Below are positions 58,290 to 64,000 of a stretch of DNA of 64,000 bases, one piece after another; position 1 is the stretch's first letter, and each line of letters starts with the position of its first letter. Below the pieces are notes generated by a model. The model saw only the letters and a list, made by a program, of their open reading frames with translations, searched no databases and had not been told where the DNA came from. Position numbers and translations under genes: made by a program. Source of the stretch: Euborellia annulipes (taxonomy: Eukaryota; Arthropoda; Insecta; Dermaptera; Anisolabididae); NCBI GenBank assembly GCA_023213315.1, contig JAKCPI010000531.1:62001-126000 (forward strand), written 5' to 3'.

Positions 58290-58890
58290 AGCTTCAGACG
58301 TAACTGCAAACTTGACAAGCATGCATGTGCAATATTTTTGTATAAGCAAACTGTAGCGTCTGTAGGAAAATTTTGAGCAGCATTTTAAGTGTGCAAGCCG
58401 CTTGTTGCTCTATTGAATTTGAATCATGCAAGCTTGCACAAGCGCGTTTGTGCAAGGGCTGGAAAGGGATCTGGCTTGTACAAGCAAATGAGAGACATGA
58501 ATTTACTATTTGTCGTGATGGATCAAAATCACCCGTGCCTTTAGCGAATTAAATCAACAGATTAATAGGGCAAAGAAGGAGGCAGCATATAATTTATTAA
58601 ATAAATATAGACTAATTAAAAAAAAAACGCCTACAAGGATGATGCCATAAATAAATTAAATTCATTTAGGACCAATTATAAGAGAGTAAAGAAAAAATAG
58701 AAGCATCTCGTCACTCGCGTAGTGGTACAGAAGAAATTTATGAGCCTTCACTGTGGTACCACCACTTGTTTCGGTACAAACTGATGCTTGAACAAGCATG
58801 CTTGTGTCGTATGGTGCCGAAGGGAATTTGTGCATGCTTGTTCAAAAAATATTTGTCATGCAAACTTGTCAAGTTACGTATGTATCAACC
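58290..58890 (+). mobile_element. PIF/Harbinger-like element, non-autonomous
   Basis: About 50-bp degenerate terminal repeats (CAGACGTAACTGCAAACTTG and the complement of the right end, ATACGTAACTTGACAAG) enclose a broken MADF domain. PIF/Harbinger transposons carry a MYB/MADF-type second protein beside the transposase. The transposase is missing. GC content is higher than in the surroundings. Boundaries are approximate, and the target-site duplication was not resolved. Confidence 0.65.
58555..58775 (+). pseudogene. MADF-domain remnant
   Basis: The reading is NRAKKEAAYNLLNKY, then NKLNSFRTNYKRVKK, then SRSGTEEIYEPSLWY after frame changes and stops. The spacing and the motifs KxxAY, (I/L)NSFRxNY+, and G(T/A)(D/E)(D/E)IYxPSLWY are those of MADF (ADF-1/Myb-SANT-like) DNA-binding domains. 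At least two frame disruptions, so it is not functional. Confidence 0.75.
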
Positions 58891-59020
58891 CTGATAATTA
58901 ACAATTAAGAAATAGATAACAGTAGTTAATAGTTTTGAAGGAAAAAATCAAACTATCCCACTCAAGCTTTATCATTTGAAATATTTATCATAATTTAACA
59001 ATAATAATAAAGTGAAGTAC

Positions 59021-59132
59021 AATGGCGTAGCTAGGAAAGGGGATTAGAGGCCACAAGCCACTGAAAAAGGGGATCGAAGCCAGTCAGAGATCATAAAGGC
59101 AAAAACTTTCAAATTCTAGCTATGCCACCGGT
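59021..59132. mobile_element. Short TIR element, hAT-like
   Basis: CAATGGCGTAGCTAGG at the left and its near-complement CTAGCTATGCCACCG at the right bound about 110 bp. The flanks are similar but do not give a clean 8-bp duplication, so the superfamily is a guess. Confidence 0.55.
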
Positions 59133-59547
59133 AAAAAGAAGTTAAAATATTAAAGCTGCTTATTATTTATTATCATCTCATTCAAATATTCTTATCATGA
59201 AATGTCGATATATTTACATTCAATATATAAGATAATACTTAAAAAAAAAAAAAAAAAAAAAACTAAGCATGACGTAAATCGTGGAGTCTTATAAATCTGA
59301 GGATCACTTCTTTGAAAAAGGAACATTATTATTATTATTATTAATATTATAATGATCAAAGATATAAAAAATAAATAAATAAATAAAAATTTAATGGATG
59401 CAAGATGTTTTAAAACACTAGTACATTTATCAATTATTTATAGAGATTAAGAAAATCTTAATTTCAGTTTATTAAAGCCTTTTAGTGCCTTTAAAGAACT
59501 TTTTAATTTGAATTTGGATTTTACTTTTTTTTAATAATAGGTTAAGC

Positions 59548-59645
59548 GTCCGTGGGCGTCCGGCGCATGCGCATTAAGGAAAAGCGTATTGCTTTTCGTT
59601 ATTGCGCATGTCATCTTCCTCACTACGCATGCGCCGGATGCCCAC
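59548..59645. repeat. Small inverted repeat with two GCGCATGCGC sites
   Basis: GGGCGTCCGGCGCATGCGCA at the left is mirrored by CGCATGCGCCGGATGCCCA at the right. A second hairpin (AAAAGC/GCTTTT) is in the middle. GCGCATGCGC matches the NRF-1 consensus. Confidence 0.8.
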
Positions 59646-60879
59646 TCGAACTGATCTAATAATAATAATTCAACTTAAGAGAAAATAAGCAAATTTTTTG
59701 TGAGAAAGCCGCCAAAGACACCAGTAAATTTAAAAGGCAACCTTTTTTTTTTAATATTAAATTGTCTAAGAAAAAATCTTTTTTTCGATGTTATTTCAAT
59801 AAATAATTTTTTATTGGCGTCATCAGGACGGAAGATATTTTTCTAATTTCTTTGTGCATCTGACATCTTTTGGCACTAAAAGGGTTAATAATAAGAATTT
59901 ATTTTAAATAAAATATTTATTAATAATGTAAAAATGCGAAGAATTTTATCGTCAATAAAAACACCAATGCTAAGAAAAAAGAACAATTTGATTGGATTTC
60001 TTTTTTTTTTACTTAAAAAAAATCAAATATTTATATATTACGATTTGTTTTATAATTAGAGAGCTTGGAAAGAGACTTGAATTTAGAATGCGTTCTTGAG
60101 AGACCATGGAAGGTGTGAGCGAGTGGTCAAAATGGGCGGGCTGGATGATGAGTGGATGGGTGGTTGGGTTGCTTTTAAAATAAAAATTAAATTATAAACA
60201 CTAATTCAATGACTATTTACAAAGTCTTCCAAGATTATTTTTGTTTCGTTCTTGCATAGTGGGTTTATAAGTTTAATTTATTAATATGTTTTTTTTTTTT
60301 TTTTAATTTTTCTGTTTTATTTATAAGAAAAATTGTTTTTTAGAAATCCCACAAAAAGCTGCGATTTGCATCCTTCACGCACAGGCACGCAACAACAGAT
60401 GGATTTCATTTATCCACTTACATTTATACAAATTATTTTTTCTATATAAGCATATATACATATATATATTTGAATATATAGGTATATATATTATATATAT
60501 AAAATCTTTATATATATGTACCGATTGCTCTAAGTACCTTATTTCTTTTTGTCTTATTGTTAATTTTTTTCCTATATAAACACACGCACATAAGCACAAA
60601 ACTCTAGTCACAAGTCACTTATTGGTCAACTGAATAAGTCTCTTGTAGCGCCAAATGATGATTCATTAGATCAGAAAAAAATTAGGGGAGGAACTGAAAA
60701 AGAAAAAAAAAGCATTAGAGTAAAATCGTGTATATAAAAATAATCAAAAATGCATACTTATTAACCGTAGCTACAAGCGCCGGAATGTCACTCAAAAGCT
60801 GAAATAAAAATTTATCCATTAATAAAAGAATATAAAAAAATAAATAATTCAATTAGGTATTTTTAAAGCTTTTGTGATT

Positions 60880-61215
60880 TGCATTATTATTATTATTGGA
60901 GTTTTTATTTATAGAAATAATTTATAAATACAATACAATATTTTGACTGCTTCTTCTGCAATCTTTTTCAAATTCTGTATACACTTGATCCGACTTGAGT
61001 GAACTAACCTCGAAGGGATCGTTAAGTGCATTTTATATATAATGAGATCAGCGCCATCTACAGTCATTCCTATGAAGTTAGTCACAAACTTCAGCGCCAT
61101 CTACAATCATTCCCATGAAGTTAGACACAATCATCAAAGAAATGTTTACAAGGTGGGGGTAAAAACCATAATGTTACAATAAGTTTTTTGAATTCTATAA
61201 TTAAAAACTCCCATA
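60880..61215. repeat. Foldback family C copy with an internal tandem duplication
   Basis: Ends ATTATTGGAGTTTTTATTTA and TAAAAACTCCCATAATAAT. Inside, CAGCGCCATCTACA and ATGAAGTTAG are repeated twice (about 61051-61130). Confidence 0.72.
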
Positions 61216-61644
61216 ATAATTCAATTAGGGTGTATTTAAAAAAATAAAAAAATATTAATAATTAAGTTAATAAGGTAATTTCTTTTATCTTGGGATTTTT
61301 TTTAACATTGGTTGTTTTTAAATTAGAGAGAATAATTATAGATAAATATTATTCTTATAAAGTGGTCCTAATAGTGATTTTTTAAATTTTTCCTGAAGTG
61401 AGGAAAATATTTGAAGTAAAGCCTTTTTACTTTGTCTGGTGGTGCTTTCTGCTAATCCGGTTTCTGGGACGCATTCTATCACAATAATCAATGGCACAAA
61501 TTCATACACGTGAACCCGTTAATAGGCATGCAACACAGGATCGAATCCAGAGACATAGATCATAATCGTTTTAATTTCTATCAAGATTAGTTGTTTCTAA
61601 ACTTTCTCTAACATTCTCACTGAACAAGTCAATGAATAACACAC

Positions 61645-61860
61645 TCATAAAGAAAATACATAATAAATGTATTGTGCCCTTTTAACAACTCCGGGACAAA
61701 TACAATTTGAAAGACTGATGATGAGGAAATAAAGTTTTCTCGAAACGTCTCATTAATTGTAACAAAATCGGAGGCTTTAATTTTGGCTGCACCTGCTTCC
61801 TTCCTTGTGTATAAATCAACAGCCACGTACTTCATTGGTTATCTAAACTTTATGTTACCA
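61645..61860 (+). repeat. Dispersed repeat with CTGATGA ... TCTCGAAACG core
   Basis: Shares with 2270-2430 the sequence AATGTATTGTGCCCTTTTAA and CAACTCCGGGACA, then the core (stem GAGGAAA/TTTTCTC), then GGAGGCTTTAATTTTGGCTG. Its tail matches 2160-2215 in inverse orientation. Confidence 0.8.
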
Positions 61861-61941
61861 TGCTCCCTTTAAAAATATTAAATCGTATGACGACCTCCCT
61901 CCCCCTCCATTCTATAAAATAATACAAACAAAAATGTTTAG

Positions 61942-62019
61942 TAAGGAAGAAAGAAAAAAGCGATTGCAGCCAAGTTTATTTCGTTAATTGGCTGCAATCG
62001 CTCTTTTCTTTCTTCCTTA
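61942..62019. repeat. Perfect 32-bp hairpin
   Basis: TAAGGAAGAAAGAAAAAAGC with GATTGCAGCCAA is almost exactly complemented after a 14-base loop. Confidence 0.9.
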
Positions 62020-63037
62020 GTACAAGATCTCTCAGTATCCACCTCAATCTAATACAAAAATTTTTATTGTTAGAAAATTTATTAATACAAACTATTTTAT
62101 TATTTATTATAAAACATTAGCAATCATTTAGAAAATTTCTCGCTGCGTCTCCCAGTTTGGAAAACGCTGGGCTAGAGAGATAAAAAATTTTTATAGGTAT
62201 TTATATTTTAATTATGTTAATTCAAACTGATATATTCAAATGTTAGTAATCCCTTAGTCTGAGGGCTTATCAGGTCATCAAATCTACACGTTGTGAGAAT
62301 GCGTTCCAGTATCAGGAAAAACGATTGGATCGAAATATTGTTTAAATACGTGAGCTGTTCAATTAACTTTTGAAAATTGCCTTCAAGCAAGAAAGTCATA
62401 TATTTATTAACAAAATAAAGTAGATGCAAGATTTTCTTCTTTTGAGTTTTAAATTTAATTTGTATATATTTTCCTCACCATTATTATTCGTCGTGACCTA
62501 CGGCCAGCCTTGGGACTTCGACCCCTGGACCCCTTTTAGAAATCACCTATTGAAAAATAACAATTTTATATAAAAATTACTTAATAATACTTTATATTGT
62601 TAATGGAGAGCTAGAAATTTTTAATTAGTTCTTAGGGGAAAAATTGAACAAGAATTATCTTTGGACCACCTTTGCTAATGAATCCTTAACAAAGAATAAT
62701 ATCAATCTATATGTATAAATGAAATTAATTTAGTTCTCTAATGAGAATCGCTACTAGCCTTCATTCCAGAGAGAAAATTGTTTTTGTAGAGATTATATGA
62801 ACGCTATCTTTAAAGTTAATGAAACAGGAAACGAATGAGATAAAAAGAAATCTAAACCTAAAAGTATTTTCAAGTAATCAAAAATAAAATATAATTATCC
62901 CTTTTAGCATTTTATATTCGTTCTATGTATTAATTTATTTCGCTAAATTTTAAAATAAAAATCAAAGAAGAATGAATTATTCTAGAAAGATTTAAGCATG
63001 GATGTATGATTTTACTTAGTCACAATGGTCCTGGTTC

Positions 63038-63043
63038 TTTATT
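63038..63043 (-). terminator. Candidate polyadenylation signal for beta-TrCP
   Basis: An AATAAA on the minus strand about 195 bases after the stop codon. No transcript evidence is available, and such hexamers are common in AT-rich DNA. Confidence 0.25.
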
Positions 63044-63235
63044 GAAGAATCGTATTCAATCAGAAATTGATTTTTGACCTAATTGGACTAAAATGCCCGC
63101 CCGTACCGATAATTTTACCTCGCCGACAAGAGGTCCCTTTTCACTTTCGGCTTCATTGATCTTCATTGATTGATAAATAATATGTTGTTTGAATTAAATT
63201 CCCCTTTGATACGAGAGAATGTTAAAAGTTCAAGT

Positions 63236-63496
63236 TTAAGAGAAAAAAGATAACGTACGTGTCGGGCTCGGGGGTTGAACTAGAGGTTCGCCAGCTGGTC
63301 CACCGCCCCCACCGGGAGTAACTCCACCACCTACAGCCCCACTACCTCCTCCAGTATCGCCACCCCCGGGAACTCCTCCAGTCACACCAGCCGCCGTTGA
63401 GTGAAGAAAATCCCAAATTAGAATTGTGTCGTCATGAGATGAACTCACTATTTGAAATTCGTCAAATTGTAATCTAAAGACGCGGCCTGTATGCTC
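63236..63496 (-). CDS. BTRC: Beta-TrCP/slimb F-box WD40 protein, last coding exon (partial gene)
   Basis: The acceptor TTTTTTTAG is followed by [20 protein letters not shown], then [11 protein letters not shown]. This is the seventh WD40 blade of beta-TrCP, the substrate receptor of the SCF ubiquitin ligase that recognises DSGxxS phosphodegrons (beta-catenin, IkB). The blade ends the propeller. A 32-residue Gly-rich insert follows ([17 protein letters not shown] and on), then [12 protein letters not shown] and TAA. That tail aligns with the vertebrate end PPRSPSRTYTYISR, so the stop is taken as real although a possible GTACGT donor lies just before it. The F-box and the other blades lie beyond the right edge. 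FBXW11 and BTRC cannot be told apart here. Confidence 0.93.
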   Translation of the reverse strand, partial: EHTGRVFRLQFDEFQIVSSSHDDTILIWDFLHSTAAGVTGGVPGGGDTGGGSGAVGGGVTPGGGGGPAGEPLVQPPSPTRTLSFFS

Positions 63497-64000
63497 CTAA
63501 AAAAAATATATAACAAATCAATTAAGGGACTATCAAGAGGGATCATATATTATTATTATTAATGAAGGTCAGATTTTTAAACAAAATACAAAAAAGAATT
63601 GCAAATACGTGTATAAGCTAAAATATATACAATTTTTTATAAAATATACTGCTCCAAAAAATAAATAATTATATATAGGCCCTAACTAAAATAGCAATTT
63701 TATTTAATTATAGTCAAATAGATTTTCAATAAAAAATTTTATTTCAGGGCAAGATAGTACTTGAGTTTTATTATTTTTGATATAAAATAAAAAAGTGTGA
63801 GCTAATAATAAAAGTTTAAAGATTTCTGGATTTCTCCAATGAGTAAGCAGCTAGTAGTTTTTAAATTTTTTTATTATTAATTAATGTGCCAGGGCCGACG
63901 TTTCGGACGAATATAGGACCATCCTCATAGGATACAAACATCAATATCACAATTTTTTTTTTTTTTAGTTATAACAAAACATAATTCGTTTATCATTATC
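63497..64000 (-). other. Intron of the beta-TrCP gene
   Basis: AT-rich sequence upstream (in gene sense) of the last coding exon, with no coding signal. At 63894-63940 it holds a minus-strand hammerhead-like core: GAGGATGGTCC, loop, then GTCCGAAACGTCGG. Confidence 0.7.

Larger units (their letters stand above)
56411..63235. other. Intergenic between XPO7 and beta-TrCP
   Basis: Holds the XPO7 promoter at its left, MITEs, the MADF remnant, a family C foldback, and the 3' flank of beta-TrCP at its right. No further gene recognised. Confidence 0.6.

Noticed and set aside
60746..60800. Exon-like minus-strand segment reading LLSDIPALVATVNK between TTTATTTCAG and GTATGC
   Set aside because: Joining it to the beta-TrCP exon gives an immediate stop, and the beta-TrCP tail already ends in a homologous C-terminus. 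No other partner exon was seen.
4900..62019. CRISPR-like array from regularly recurring palindromes
   Set aside because: Palindromes are of different families, irregularly spaced, and in a clearly eukaryotic genome.
1..64000. Palindromes as whole-genome-amplification or assembly artefacts
   Set aside because: Most arms differ by several to about 20% of positions and carry arm-specific insertions, which artefacts would not show. The 51.3-kb element, with about three differences, is the only one where this needs explicit checking.

Overview
This is a strongly AT-rich, repeat-dense stretch of an animal nuclear genome. Three conserved animal genes are recognisable, all on the minus strand. They have many small GT-AG introns, and nothing in the window looks bacterial, viral or organellar. 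The XPO7 and beta-TrCP exons look arthropod-like (for example, the XPO7 segment around [20 protein letters not shown]). The exon-rich XPO7, the BTG3-type gene and the mariner, Tc1, hAT and PIF remnants would fit a crustacean or chelicerate, but I cannot name the species.

Layout from left to right. Positions 1-12.7 kb are intergenic and repeat-rich: a hAT MITE with an 8-bp target-site duplication at 2.5-2.8 kb, a tRNA-derived SINE at 4.5 kb, foldback repeats, and a GC-rich segment at 6.4-6.7 kb that may be a first exon. Positions 12.7-20.7 kb hold a five-exon BTG3/BTG-family gene with a deduced 299-residue protein. Positions 21-43 kb are a gene desert dominated by dispersed repeat family A (four near-complete units, three of them between 24.9 and 27.9 kb), hAT and mariner MITEs, inverted repeats, AT microsatellites and a few unassigned exon-like segments. 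Positions 43.1-56.25 kb hold exportin-7 (XPO7/RanBP16). Twenty-one exons join in frame to about 1,056 residues, and only the last short exon was not found. Its introns carry a Tc1-like element, a nested foldback and a striking 754-bp near-perfect palindromic element. Positions 56.4-63.2 kb are intergenic, with a hAT MITE and a PIF/Harbinger-type element carrying a broken MADF domain. Positions 63.2-63.5 kb are the last coding exon of beta-TrCP/slimb (FBXW1/FBXW11), and the window ends in its preceding intron.

The three genes do not form a pathway. BTG3 is an anti-proliferative CCR4-NOT adaptor, XPO7 is a Ran-dependent nuclear transport receptor, and beta-TrCP is the substrate receptor of an SCF ubiquitin ligase. 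The unusual part of the window is its repeat architecture. More than a dozen unrelated elements exist as head-to-head inverted duplications. Many of these carry a recurrent core, CTGANGA - hairpin - GAAAC, resembling the hammerhead ribozyme core known from Penelope-like retroelements. Coordinates and splice sites were read by hand from the sequence, and no database search was run.
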